NCBI GenBank assembly: GCA_046051225.1
Contig: JBJOOR010000010.1
Coordinates: 62,001 to 126,000, forward strand
Reading direction: 5' to 3'
DNA: 64,000 bases
DNA from: CAIODY01 sp046051225
Lineage (GTDB): Bacteria; Bacteroidota; Bacteroidia; Chitinophagales; CAIODY01
Made by a program: the position numbers and the translations under genes. Under the pieces are notes generated by a model. The model did not search any database. It was not told the DNA's origin and worked only from the letters and a program-made list of their open reading frames with translations. Shown here piece after piece: positions 27,562 through 37,616 of the stretch (position 1 is the stretch's first letter; each line of letters begins with the position of its first letter).

Positions 27562-27608
27562 ATTAACCATGAATATTTAAAATGCCATTTTAAATATTCA
27601 TGGTTAAT
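27562..27608. repeat. 47-bp palindrome downstream of the ATPase gene
   Basis: Perfect inverted repeat with 23-bp arms (27562-27584 and 27586-27608) around a single C. Its core is identical to that of the upstream palindrome (TTAACCATGAATATTTAAAA). It begins at the base after the ATPase stop codon and ends 21 bp before the convergent gap gene stop, so it may also serve as a terminator. Confidence 0.85.
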
Positions 27609-27629
27609 ATTTTCTTCATTTATCTATTT

Positions 27630-28640
27630 TTAATGAATTGTTGAACTCATTTTCTCTAATAAATCAGCTATTCGGCTGCTGTATCCAAACTCATTATCGT
27701 ACCAGCCAATTATTTTTACAAACTGCCCATCAATAGCCATAGTTGATAAGGAATCAAAAATACAACTATGTGGATTTCCAATAATATCGCTGCTTACCAA
27801 AGGCTCTTCGGTGTATTGTAAAATATTTTTTAAAATGCCATCAGCATTCATTTTAAATGCTGCATTTATTTCTTCGATGGTTGCAGATTTTCTTAACACG
27901 GCTGTAAAATCAGTGATAGAGCCAGTTACAATTGGCACTCTCATACTATTACCATTTATTTTTCCTTTTAAATGTGGCAATACTTCGGTAACAGCTTTTG
28001 CTGCACCAGTAGTAGTAGGAATAATATTTACAGCAGCAGCACGGGCTCTACGCAAATCTTTATGTGGTGCATCTACCAATTTTTGATCAGCAGTAAATGC
28101 ATGCACGGTAACCATAAATCCTTTTTCTAAACCAAAATTATCATCCAATATTTTTACCATCGGCGCCAAACAATTGGTGGTACACGATGCATTTGAAATA
28201 ATTAAATCATCGGCATGTAATAATTCATCATTTACACCCAATACAATTGTTTTTACATCGCCGCTGCAAGGCGCAGATACCAACACTTTTTTTGCACCAG
28301 CTTGCAAATGTTTTTCGGCTGAAGCTTTATTGGTAAATAATCCTGTACTTTCTAACACTACATCAATTGCTAAATTTTTCCAAGGTAATAATTCGGGTTG
28401 CTTTTCATTTAAAATTAAAATGGATTTTCCGTTTACAATTAAATGATGTTCATCATGCGAAACTTCGCCATCAAAAGGATGTTGAGCCGAATCGTATTTA
28501 AATAAATGAGCTAAAGTTTTGGTATCGGTAAGGTCGTTGATGGCTATTACATTTAGTGTAGATTTTTTTAAAATAGTTCGCAATGATAATCTTCCTATTC
28601 TGCCAAAACCATTTATTGCTATGTTAATCTGTTTGTTCAT
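27630..28640 (-). CDS. gap: Glyceraldehyde-3-phosphate dehydrogenase, type I
   Basis: A 336-residue glycolytic enzyme converting glyceraldehyde 3-phosphate, phosphate and NAD+ to 1,3-bisphosphoglycerate. The NAD-binding INGFGRIGRL is at about 9-18, Asp36 in INDLTD favours NAD+ over NADP+, and the catalytic SNASCTTN is at 149-156 with Cys153. HAFTADQKLVDAPHKDLRRAR is the phosphate loop, and WYDNEFGYS lies near the C-terminus. It is a single gene with a well-formed promoter (TTTG, 20 bp, TACTTTTG) 40 bp upstream. Confidence 0.96.
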   Translation of the reverse strand: MNKQINIAINGFGRIGRLSLRTILKKSTLNVIAINDLTDTKTLAHLFKYDSAQHPFDGEVSHDEHHLIVNGKSILILNEKQPELLPWKNLAIDVVLESTGLFTNKASAEKHLQAGAKKVLVSAPCSGDVKTIVLGVNDELLHADDLIISNASCTTNCLAPMVKILDDNFGLEKGFMVTVHAFTADQKLVDAPHKDLRRARAAAVNIIPTTTGAAKAVTEVLPHLKGKINGNSMRVPIVTGSITDFTAVLRKSATIEEINAAFKMNADGILKNILQYTEEPLVSSDIIGNPHSCIFDSLSTMAIDGQFVKIIGWYDNEFGYSSRIADLLEKMSSTIH

Positions 28641-28679
28641 GTGATGTAAAAATTGCTGATAAAAGTTTTAATAACGATG

Positions 28680-28711
28680 CAAAAGTAATTTTATGTTTAA
28701 TTTATTTCAAA
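28680..28711 (-). promoter_or_regulatory. Bacteroidota-type promoter of gap
   Basis: On the minus strand TTTG (28708-28711) is followed after exactly 20 bases by TACTTTTG (28680-28687), matching the -33 TTTG / -7 TAnnTTTG consensus in both sequence and spacing. It lies about 40 bp before the gap ATG. Confidence 0.65.
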
Positions 28712-28781
28712 ACAATAAAAAATTTTTTGATATTTTTACTAACCAAAAATTTTAAGCCTGAAAGCAATTCATACATATATT

Positions 28782-31700
28782 TTGCTTAATGCATCTCATT
28801 ACATCAACAAACAAAAAATTGTTTTGTTGTTGACGATGTGTTTACTTTTTATTAATTTTTCGTTTGCTCAATCTGAAAGCAATCTGCTAAAGAAAAATTA
28901 TTCACCCAATCATAAAGGATTTTTTTTAAATAAAGGTCAGATAACTGATTCGTTGGGCAATGCAGCATCCAACGTGTTTTTATCTTCTTCGCAAAATGGC
29001 TTACAAATTTTTATTACCAATAAAGGCATTACTTATATTTTATCAAAGCAAAATAAAAATACGCATATTGATTCGATGGTAAGATTTGATGTTGAACTTT
29101 TAAATGCTTCCATTTCACCATCACAAATTGAATTAACTGAAATAGAAAACGATGCTCCAACAATTTATTATCTGCCAACTATACCTAATGGATTATTTGA
29201 AAATTATGCTTATAAAAAAGTAAAAATAAAAAATATTTACCCAGGTATAGATTGGATTTGGACTATTTCAGATTCTACAACCGAATATAGTTTTGAACTG
29301 CAAAGTGGCGTAAATCCTGCCATTATCAAACTTAAGTATGTTGGATTTGATGATTTAAAAATTGATGAAAAAGGAGATTTAATTCTTGAAAATAAATTAG
29401 CATCATTTAAAGAAATTGAGTTAAAAAGCTTTCAGAATAATATGGAGTTGAAAACAAAATTCAATATTATTTCGGCTAATACGATTTCGTATTTTGTAAA
29501 TAATTATGCTACAAATAGTAAATTAATGATAGACCCAACATTGGTTTGGTCAACTAATTTTGGTGGTAATAGCGCCAACGAAAATGCTGTAGCAACTAAT
29601 AAATTAAATGATTTTTTTGTAGCAGGGCAAACGTATGGCAATGCTAATTTTCCATTGTTAGGTGCAGGTTCGTATTTTACTTGGGCAGGAATAAATAGCA
29701 ATTATGCATTCGTTAGTAAATTTAATTCTAACCTAAGATTAAAGTGGTCGTTGATTTATGGCGGCAGCGGAAACGATTATGCAACGGGCATTAAGACAGA
29801 TAATTTGAATAATATTTTTGTAGTAGGTAATACAAATTCGAAAAAATTTCCAGTAAAAAATATTGGATTATCTTTTTACGATTCTATTTTGAATGATACC
29901 AGTTCTTCTATTTTAGAAGATGCTTTTTTAGTAAAATTTAATAGCAATGGTGTTCGTCAGTTTGCCACTTATTTGGGTGGTGTTGCAAATGATTATGCTA
30001 CTGATATTGATATAGATAATGTAGGAAATGCAATAGTTACAGGCTACACTTATTCAAATGATTTTCCATTAAAAACAAATGGCACATTTAATCAAAACAC
30101 ATTAAATGGAATTGAAGATGGCTTCGTTTCAAAATTTAGTAATAGTGGTGTAATGCTTTGGAGTAGTTACTTTGGAGGCAATAAGGATGATAAAATTAAT
30201 TCAGTATCGGTTGATAATAATGCTAATATTTTTATCACTGGGTTAACTAATTCTGCATCTCAATTTCCATTGCAAAATGCAGGAACTTATTATGATGGGA
30301 CATTAGATTCAACAGATTTTTTTGTTTCAAAATTTTCAAATACCAATACTTTATTATGGTCAACTTATTTTGGTGGTAGCAAAGTTGATTATGGTACTTC
30401 AACCGAAATTGATAATAACGGAAATTTATTTGTAGCTGGTAATACAAATTCGACTAATGCACCCGTTTTTAGAAACAATCAAAATGTTTATTTCGATTCG
30501 TTATTAAACAACGGAGTTCCATCAACATTATTTAATACTTACGAAGATGTATTATTAGCAAAATTTAGCAATAGTGGTAATAGACTTTGGGCTACTTATT
30601 TAGGCGGCTCGAAAAATGAAAATATTGCTGTTGCTACGTATTCGTACAACTTCAATAATAAAAATAATCAGCTTACAATTGATAATTGCAACAATTTATA
30701 TGTTGATTTTTATACCAGTTCGGATGATGATACATTGATTAATTTAGGATGCAATTCTTACTACGATAATACTTTTAGCTTTATTAAATTATTGAAGTTT
30801 AGCAATAATTTAAATTTGAAATGGGCTACCTATTTTGGTAATGGTGGCTTTGGAAATGCAAGTGGTTGCATTGCTGTAAATAAAAAATCTGATTTGTATT
30901 TAACTTCTACTTCTACCATTTTACCAACGGCTTTTTCAGTTCCATTTTCTTATTATAATAACACTGGCGATATTGTACTTTCAAGGTTTGATTATGCCTT
31001 ATATAATACTGGTGTTAGCTATTCATTATGTGGTTCGGGGTGTACAGGTGCAGCGGCTGTAGTTGTTAATGCATCATGCACACAGCAAAGTTTTCAATAT
31101 CAATGGAGCAATGGCAACACGACTACTTCTGCTTCAAATTTATGTGCAGGCAATTATTATGTGATTGTAAAAGATACTGGGCTTACTTGCACTTCGGATA
31201 CAGTTCATTTTAATTTGCATTCAGGTTTTCAAATGTATCCACAAGTATCTGCATTGGCTTGCCCAACTACTTGCAATGGCGTAGCATCGGTAACAATTCC
31301 AAATTTAAATACCACAGGTTTTCAATATCAATGGCATGTAAATGATACAATAGTTAACAATGTTTCATCTGTAAATTATTTATGTCCGCAGCAGGATACA
31401 TTAATTATTAATACACCTACATGTGGCTCTGATACTGCTATTTTCAACATTCAGCCTTATCCATATTTAATGTTGTATAAAAAATGGCAAACCACAGGCG
31501 ATTTAATTCCATGCCCTTTACAATGCAATTCAGCAGCTTTATTTCTTGCCATTGGCGGACAAAAAACTGCAACCATAAATTGGAGCAATGGCGTAACAGG
31601 GCAATTGGCTACAAATCTTTGCGCTGGTAATACCTATACCATTACAGCCACCGATTCGGTTTGTTATTTTACATCAACTAAAGTTGTAATACCTAATCCT

Positions 31701-34700
31701 GTGATTCCTTTTCTGAACATTACACCAAGTTTTACTGCGCCAACCTGTAAACCAATTTATAAAGTTCAAGCTAATTTATTTAATGGTGGACATCAACAAC
31801 CATATCATTATTTATGGAGTACTGGTGATACAACTTCGATGGTGGATAGCTTGTATGCAGGTACTTATACATGTGTTATTTCCGATTCATGTACTACATA
31901 TCCAGCAGTTAGTTGTACTATTTTTCCTTTTGCAAAAAAACCTTTTGATGTTAATATTACATTGCCAGCAGCTACTTGTGATTCAGTAACTTGTAATGGG
32001 AAAATGGGGGTTAATATTCAACCCATTAACTTTTTTTATGGAATACCACCTTACCAATATTATTGGAATGGAGTTTTGGGAACTGCTCAATATGACTCTG
32101 CATGTTTAGGTAAAAAATATAGATTAATGGTAATTGATGCTTGTGCTGATACAGCAAGGGATTCAGTTGTTTTTAATTTTATTAATCAAGGTGGAAGTGC
32201 AATTATATTTTCTCATCTTGTTTGCCATGATAGTTGCCATTATAATGGATTTATTAGTTCAAGTGGCATCGGACCTTTTAGTTATTTATGGTACGATAGC
32301 ACTACATTAACATCGCATACTAATCTTTGTAAAGATTCGTCTTATTGGATAATTGTAACCAACGGATGTAATAAAAGAGATACTATCAATTTTACTCCTT
32401 CGGTACCACCAATAAATATTTCTGTATCTTTTACTGGTTACACCGCTTGCTGTAAAGGCTCTATGTATGCTAACCCTTCAGGAGGCTTACCGCCCTACCA
32501 TTATTTGTGGAGCAATGGCTCAACTAATAGTCACATTGATACAAGTGTATGCAATGGAAGTAACTATTGGCTTATTGCAACAGATTCGTGTGGTAATAGC
32601 GATACCACAAACTTTATTACTCCTGCTATTTACCCACCTTCTTTTGTAGTTACTTTAACTACTAATCCATCTTGTAATAATTTATGTACAGGAAGTGCAA
32701 CAGTTCAGTTAACGCCTACTTCGCCTAGTTTACCAATTGGTGTTTCACCATTTTCTTACATTTGGTCAAATGGAATTCATAGTGTAACAACAGTTTATAA
32801 TTTATGCAAAGGGCAGATAATTCATTGCAATGTAATTGACCAATGTGGTACTTTGATTGGAAGTGTAGCAACAGTTCCTTTGGCATCTAGCTTGGCTTTA
32901 AGCATGGGTTCATCGCCATCATGTACAGGCACTTGTAATGGCATTGCGTATGCTTATGCAACCAATGGTGCACCACCATATACTTATATTTGGAATGATA
33001 GTATTGTTGGTACAAATAGTTTTTATCAAGCATGCGCTGGGCAAATTTATAAATGTAAAATTATTGATGCTTGTGGCGATTCGGCAATTGATACCATTAG
33101 CATTCCTATCCTTCAACCCTTAACAGCTAATGTTGTTTTAAGTAATACAAAATGTAATTTCAACTGTACTGCTCAAGCCGTTGTATCCCATACTGGTGGC
33201 TTAGCACCATACTTTGTGGCATGGAGTACAGGGCTTTTAAATTCAAATATACTTACAAATGTATGTGCCGATTCAACTTATAATGTAGTGGTAAGTAGTT
33301 TGGGTTGTGCTGCCAAACGTGTACGGTTTCATGTGCCTAATAATCCAATTTTGAAATTAAATAAAGTTTTTGATGATTCAACTTGTGCTAATGCTTGTAC
33401 TGGAAAAATAAAAGTATTGGCAAGCGGCGGACAGCCACCATACAGTTATTTATGGAATACAAGCGGCGTAACTTCTTTAATTACAAATCTTTGTAGTGGC
33501 ATTTATACTTGCATTGTTACCGATTTTTGTAATAAAAAAGATACTTTGAGTGATACCATTTATGCGCATACACCTTTGCATGGTTTTATTGTTAATACAA
33601 AAAAATCGTGTAGCAATATTTGTAATGGCACAGCAAAAATTTCGCAATATGGTGGCGCTCCGCCTTACACCTACTTATGGAGTAATACACAAACAACACA
33701 GCAAGCTACCAATTTGTGCAAAGGCTCAAACTATTGTGTAGTGCACGATTCATGTGGTTATAACGATACTGTTCGGTTTATTATTAATTCATTTGCTGTA
33801 CTAAAAGATTCATTAATAATTACAAAAAAAATATCTTGTTTATCATCCTGCAATGGTGCTGCAAAAGTGATTACAAAATCGGGCAAAGCACCTTACACAT
33901 TTTTGTGGAGCAATGGAAATACATCATCATTAACCTCTACTTTATGCGCAGGAAATAATTTTTGTATCATCACCGATTCATGTGGATTAAAAGATACTTT
34001 AACTTTTAAAATTGATTCCATTGCCCGAATAAAAATTGATTCTATTCATTTTTCAAACAGCTCATGCAATAATGTTTGTACAGGATCAGCAAGTGTTTTT
34101 GTTTCGGGTGGTCAATCGCCATTAACTTATTTATGGAGCAATGGTGCTACAGCAAATTCTATTTCGAATATTTGCCCAGGTATTTATTCGGTAATTATTA
34201 GCAACCCGATTTGTTTAATTGATTCCTTATTTGATACAATTGAAATCAAATCAAATTTTGATGTTGCAGCTTCGGCGATTTCTAATTCAACCTGTTTCGA
34301 TTCATGTAAAGGAATAGGCAAAGTAATTGCTAATGGCGGTACACTGCCTTACAATTATTTGTGGAGCAATGGTGCTACTTCATCAACTTTTAATAAATTT
34401 TGTGCTGATACATTTATCATTAAAGTAACAGATAATGTAGGCTGTATTGCCTTTGATACTATCATAATTACACAACCCAAGCCAATTGTAATTAATTCAA
34501 TTTATACTAATAGCCATTGTTATAATAAAGATGGGAAAATTGAATTGCAAGTTGCTGGTGGCACAAAACCTTTTAGTTATTCATGGAGCAATGGCGCAAC
34601 TTCTATCATAAATAATAATATTGCTGAAGGCAATTATCAAGTGATAATTGAAGACAGTAATCATTGTAAAATTTCAGAATCATTTGAGCTACATGGTATG

Positions 34701-35216
34701 TATCCAAATGTGTATGTAAGCCATGATACACTTGTAGGCGGTGGCGATACGGTAATGCTTAATGCTTACGGAACAAAGTATTTCAATTGGTTTCCATCAT
34801 CAAACTTAAATTGTGATACTTGTAAAAACCCTTATTGGATAGGCATTGAGCAGCAAAATATTTGTGTAATTGGTACAGATACTTTTGGATGTAGCGATAC
34901 AGCTTGCTTAATAATTTCAACTTTTGATAATTGCGGAAACATTGTTTTGCCCAAAGCATTTTCACCAAATAATGATGGCATAAACGATGTGTTTAAACCA
35001 TTAGCGCATTATCCCGATTGTTTTGTAGAAATGGATTTCAAAATTTTTGATAGATGGGGCGTACTTATTTTTCAAACCAATACAATTGCAAATGGTTGGG
35101 ATGGAAAATATAAAGGAGAACCCGAACCACAAGATGCTTATGTGTGGACATTAGAAGCAAAAAATTATTTTGGCAGAAAAATTATTTTAAAAGGCAATGT
35201 TACTTTAATTAAATAA
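28782..35216 (+). CDS. Giant SprB-like cell-surface adhesin with gliding-motility C-terminal domain
   Basis: A 2144-residue secreted protein starting at TTG; no ATG gives a full signal peptide. A leader ending INFSFAQ (1-30) is followed by an N-terminal domain with GFFLNKGQ (DUF7948-like). Seven SBBP-type beta-propeller blades follow at about 255-730 (TYFGGSKVDYGTSTEIDNNG-like). Next come 16 tandem Cys-rich modules of about 60 residues, each with CxxxCxG, GGxPPYxYLWSNG and DSCGxxDT. The end is a gliding-motility-associated/T9SS type B domain (LPKAFSPNNDGINDVF ... IFDRWG). SprB-type proteins are surface adhesins moved during gliding. Function in motility or attachment is inferred from architecture. 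Confidence 0.88.
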   Translation: MLNASHYINKQKIVLLLTMCLLFINFSFAQSESNLLKKNYSPNHKGFFLNKGQITDSLGNAASNVFLSSSQNGLQIFITNKGITYILSKQNKNTHIDSMVRFDVELLNASISPSQIELTEIENDAPTIYYLPTIPNGLFENYAYKKVKIKNIYPGIDWIWTISDSTTEYSFELQSGVNPAIIKLKYVGFDDLKIDEKGDLILENKLASFKEIELKSFQNNMELKTKFNIISANTISYFVNNYATNSKLMIDPTLVWSTNFGGNSANENAVATNKLNDFFVAGQTYGNANFPLLGAGSYFTWAGINSNYAFVSKFNSNLRLKWSLIYGGSGNDYATGIKTDNLNNIFVVGNTNSKKFPVKNIGLSFYDSILNDTSSSILEDAFLVKFNSNGVRQFATYLGGVANDYATDIDIDNVGNAIVTGYTYSNDFPLKTNGTFNQNTLNGIEDGFVSKFSNSGVMLWSSYFGGNKDDKINSVSVDNNANIFITGLTNSASQFPLQNAGTYYDGTLDSTDFFVSKFSNTNTLLWSTYFGGSKVDYGTSTEIDNNGNLFVAGNTNSTNAPVFRNNQNVYFDSLLNNGVPSTLFNTYEDVLLAKFSNSGNRLWATYLGGSKNENIAVATYSYNFNNKNNQLTIDNCNNLYVDFYTSSDDDTLINLGCNSYYDNTFSFIKLLKFSNNLNLKWATYFGNGGFGNASGCIAVNKKSDLYLTSTSTILPTAFSVPFSYYNNTGDIVLSRFDYALYNTGVSYSLCGSGCTGAAAVVVNASCTQQSFQYQWSNGNTTTSASNLCAGNYYVIVKDTGLTCTSDTVHFNLHSGFQMYPQVSALACPTTCNGVASVTIPNLNTTGFQYQWHVNDTIVNNVSSVNYLCPQQDTLIINTPTCGSDTAIFNIQPYPYLMLYKKWQTTGDLIPCPLQCNSAALFLAIGGQKTATINWSNGVTGQLATNLCAGNTYTITATDSVCYFTSTKVVIPNPVIPFLNITPSFTAPTCKPIYKVQANLFNGGHQQPYHYLWSTGDTTSMVDSLYAGTYTCVISDSCTTYPAVSCTIFPFAKKPFDVNITLPAATCDSVTCNGKMGVNIQPINFFYGIPPYQYYWNGVLGTAQYDSACLGKKYRLMVIDACADTARDSVVFNFINQGGSAIIFSHLVCHDSCHYNGFISSSGIGPFSYLWYDSTTLTSHTNLCKDSSYWIIVTNGCNKRDTINFTPSVPPINISVSFTGYTACCKGSMYANPSGGLPPYHYLWSNGSTNSHIDTSVCNGSNYWLIATDSCGNSDTTNFITPAIYPPSFVVTLTTNPSCNNLCTGSATVQLTPTSPSLPIGVSPFSYIWSNGIHSVTTVYNLCKGQIIHCNVIDQCGTLIGSVATVPLASSLALSMGSSPSCTGTCNGIAYAYATNGAPPYTYIWNDSIVGTNSFYQACAGQIYKCKIIDACGDSAIDTISIPILQPLTANVVLSNTKCNFNCTAQAVVSHTGGLAPYFVAWSTGLLNSNILTNVCADSTYNVVVSSLGCAAKRVRFHVPNNPILKLNKVFDDSTCANACTGKIKVLASGGQPPYSYLWNTSGVTSLITNLCSGIYTCIVTDFCNKKDTLSDTIYAHTPLHGFIVNTKKSCSNICNGTAKISQYGGAPPYTYLWSNTQTTQQATNLCKGSNYCVVHDSCGYNDTVRFIINSFAVLKDSLIITKKISCLSSCNGAAKVITKSGKAPYTFLWSNGNTSSLTSTLCAGNNFCIITDSCGLKDTLTFKIDSIARIKIDSIHFSNSSCNNVCTGSASVFVSGGQSPLTYLWSNGATANSISNICPGIYSVIISNPICLIDSLFDTIEIKSNFDVAASAISNSTCFDSCKGIGKVIANGGTLPYNYLWSNGATSSTFNKFCADTFIIKVTDNVGCIAFDTIIITQPKPIVINSIYTNSHCYNKDGKIELQVAGGTKPFSYSWSNGATSIINNNIAEGNYQVIIEDSNHCKISESFELHGMYPNVYVSHDTLVGGGDTVMLNAYGTKYFNWFPSSNLNCDTCKNPYWIGIEQQNICVIGTDTFGCSDTACLIISTFDNCGNIVLPKAFSPNNDGINDVFKPLAHYPDCFVEMDFKIFDRWGVLIFQTNTIANGWDGKYKGEPEPQDAYVWTLEAKNYFGRKIILKGNVTLIK

Positions 35217-35261
35217 TTTGTTACAATTTCGTCAATCGTTTTCTTTTCCAACAATTCATTC

Positions 35262-35269
35262 TACATTTG
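35262..35269 (+). promoter_or_regulatory. Candidate -7 box for the malic enzyme gene
   Basis: TACATTTG matches TAnnTTTG and lies 26 bp before the ATG. At the -33 position there is TTTC, one mismatch from TTTG, with 20-bp spacing. Confidence 0.45.
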
Positions 35270-35295
35270 TTTTCTTCTCAAAATAAAAAATTATT

Positions 35296-37587
35296 ATGCC
35301 TAAAATAGACAGACGGAAAGATGCATTAGATTATCATTCGAAAGGAAGACCTGGAAAAATAGAAGTAATCCCAACTAAAGAGACAAAAACGCAACGTGAT
35401 TTATCGTTAGCCTATTCGCCTGGTGTAGCCGAACCTTGTAAAGAAATTGCAAAGGATATTGAAAACGTTTATAAATACACAGCTAAAGGAAATTTGGTAG
35501 CTGTAATTACCAACGGCACAGCCGTATTGGGATTAGGCGATATTGGCCCAGATGCTAGCAAGCCTGTAATGGAAGGCAAAGGATTGCTGTTTAAAATATT
35601 TGCCGATATTGATGTATTTGATATAGAATTGGATACCAAAAATGTAGATGAATTTGTACGAACAGTAAAAATTTTAGAACCCACTTTTGGCGGTGTAAAT
35701 TTAGAAGATATTAAAGCACCCGAATGTTTTGAAATTGAAACACGATTAAAAAAAGAACTAAACATTCCAGTAATGCACGATGACCAACATGGTACAGCCA
35801 TTATATCATCAGCTGGATTATTGAACGCATTAGAAGTAGTAAATAAAAAAATTGACGAAGCAAAAATTGTGGTTTTAGGTGCTGGTGCTTCGGCAATTAG
35901 TTGCACAAAATTATATGTATCGTTGGGCGCTAAAAAAGAAAATATTGTAATGTTTGATAGCAAAGGAGCTATTACAACCGATAGAAAAGATTTAGATAAA
36001 TACAAAATACAATTTGCTACCAAGCGCAAAGTAAACTCGTTAGAAGCTGCACTAAAAGGCGCTGATGTATTTTTAGGATTATCAAAGGGCAATACTGTAA
36101 CACCAAAAATGTTAAAAGGAATGGCAAAAAATCCTATCGTTTTTGCTTTAGCAAACCCCGACCCTGAAATTAGCCCCGAGTTAGCCATTAAAGCCCGACC
36201 AGACATTATTATGGCAACAGGCAGAAGCGATTATGCCAATCAAGTAAATAATGTTTTGGGGTTTCCATATATTTTTCGTGGTGCATTAGATGTACGAGCT
36301 ACCGAAATTAATGAAGTCATGAAATTAGCAGCCGTTAAGGCTCTAGCTGGATTAGCAAAATTACCAGTACCCGATTTAGTGAACATAGCTTACAATGAAA
36401 AAAATATCACATTTGGTAAACATTATATTATTCCAAAACCTGTTGACCCCAGATTATTAACCACCGTAGCACCTGCTGTGGCAAGAGCTGCCATGAAAAG
36501 TGGTGTTGCAAAAAATCCGATTAAAGATTTTAAAGCATACGAAAATGAATTGTCGTTACGATTAGGACAAAATGATCAGTTGATGCGATTAATAGGCAAT
36601 AAAGCCAAACGCAATCCACAAAGAATTGTGATGGCAGATGCCGAAAATATTAAAATATTAAAAGCTGCGCAGATAGTTTTTGAAGAAGGAATTGCTATTC
36701 CAATTTTAATTGGTAATAAGCAAAAAATTAAAGACACACTTAAATTGAATGGCTTATCCGTAAATAAATCTATTGAAATTATTGACCCCAATGAAAATGC
36801 GTTAGAGAAAAAACGAACTGAATTTGGTGAAATATTTTTTAAGAAAAGAATGCGCAAAGGCTTCAATCTGTACGAAGCTAAAAAAGCGATGAAGGATAGA
36901 AATTATTTTGGCGCTATGATGGTTGAAACTGGAGAAGCAGATGCATTAATTAGTGGATTAACCCGTAAATATTCTGATGCAATTCGCCCTGCATTACAAG
37001 TAATAGGCACACATGCTAAGGTAAAGAAAATAGCAGGCATGTACATTTTAATTACTAAAAAAGGGCCTTTATTTTTTGCCGATACTACAGTAAATAAAAA
37101 TCCTGATGTAGATGAATTAGTAGAAATTACTGAATTAACAGCAGCAGCAGTACGTGCATTTAATATTGAACCCCGAATAGCATTTTTAAGTTATAGCAAT
37201 TTTGGAAGTGCAGATGGCGAAGATGCCGAAAAAATGCAAAAAGCAGTAGCTATATTAAAAGAAAGACACCCCGAAATGATTGTTGATGGCGAAATACAAG
37301 CCAACATTGCTTTTAATCAAGAATTAATAAAAGATAATTATCCATTTAGCGATTTGGCAACTGGCGAAGCGCCCAATGTATTAATTTTCCCTTCACTTTC
37401 GGCTGGTAATATTGCATATAATTTATTAGCCGCACTTGGACAAGGAATGGAATCAATGGGACCTTTAGTGTTAGGCTTAAACAAACCTGCACATGTATTG
37501 CATTTGGGTAGCACTGTTCGTGAAATTGTAAATATGGTAACTATTGCTGTGGTGGATGCTCAATACAGAAAACGAGATAAAAGTTAA
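35296..37587 (+). CDS. maeB: NADP-dependent malic enzyme with phosphotransacetylase-like domain
   Basis: A 763-residue MaeB-type enzyme that oxidatively decarboxylates malate to pyruvate. The malic domain has SLAYSPGVAEPC near 35-47, GTAVLGLGDIGP near 73-84, MHDDQHGTAIISSAGLLNAL and VLGAGASAISCTKL. The C-terminal third (about 430-763) is a phosphate acetyltransferase-like regulatory domain: RIVMADAE, GLTRKYSDAIRPALQVIG, FPSLSAGNIAYN. Length matches E. coli MaeB (759). It links the TCA cycle to pyruvate and NADPH supply. It is monocistronic and convergent with the PAS hybrid kinase gene. Confidence 0.94.
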   Translation: MPKIDRRKDALDYHSKGRPGKIEVIPTKETKTQRDLSLAYSPGVAEPCKEIAKDIENVYKYTAKGNLVAVITNGTAVLGLGDIGPDASKPVMEGKGLLFKIFADIDVFDIELDTKNVDEFVRTVKILEPTFGGVNLEDIKAPECFEIETRLKKELNIPVMHDDQHGTAIISSAGLLNALEVVNKKIDEAKIVVLGAGASAISCTKLYVSLGAKKENIVMFDSKGAITTDRKDLDKYKIQFATKRKVNSLEAALKGADVFLGLSKGNTVTPKMLKGMAKNPIVFALANPDPEISPELAIKARPDIIMATGRSDYANQVNNVLGFPYIFRGALDVRATEINEVMKLAAVKALAGLAKLPVPDLVNIAYNEKNITFGKHYIIPKPVDPRLLTTVAPAVARAAMKSGVAKNPIKDFKAYENELSLRLGQNDQLMRLIGNKAKRNPQRIVMADAENIKILKAAQIVFEEGIAIPILIGNKQKIKDTLKLNGLSVNKSIEIIDPNENALEKKRTEFGEIFFKKRMRKGFNLYEAKKAMKDRNYFGAMMVETGEADALISGLTRKYSDAIRPALQVIGTHAKVKKIAGMYILITKKGPLFFADTTVNKNPDVDELVEITELTAAAVRAFNIEPRIAFLSYSNFGSADGEDAEKMQKAVAILKERHPEMIVDGEIQANIAFNQELIKDNYPFSDLATGEAPNVLIFPSLSAGNIAYNLLAALGQGMESMGPLVLGLNKPAHVLHLGSTVREIVNMVTIAVVDAQYRKRDKS

Positions 37588-37616
37588 TTTTTTATTTCGT
37601 TTCTATTTTAGTTAAA

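Noticed and set aside
31000..34700. Possible CRISPR or DNA tandem repeat array
   Set aside because: The periodicity is at protein level (modules of about 60 residues); DNA copies diverge and there are no short identical repeats with unique spacers.
35469..36206. Long open frame (245 codons) antisense to the malic enzyme gene
   Set aside because: It mirrors the strongly supported MaeB coding frame; its translation is Ser/Ile/Phe-rich with no family motif.
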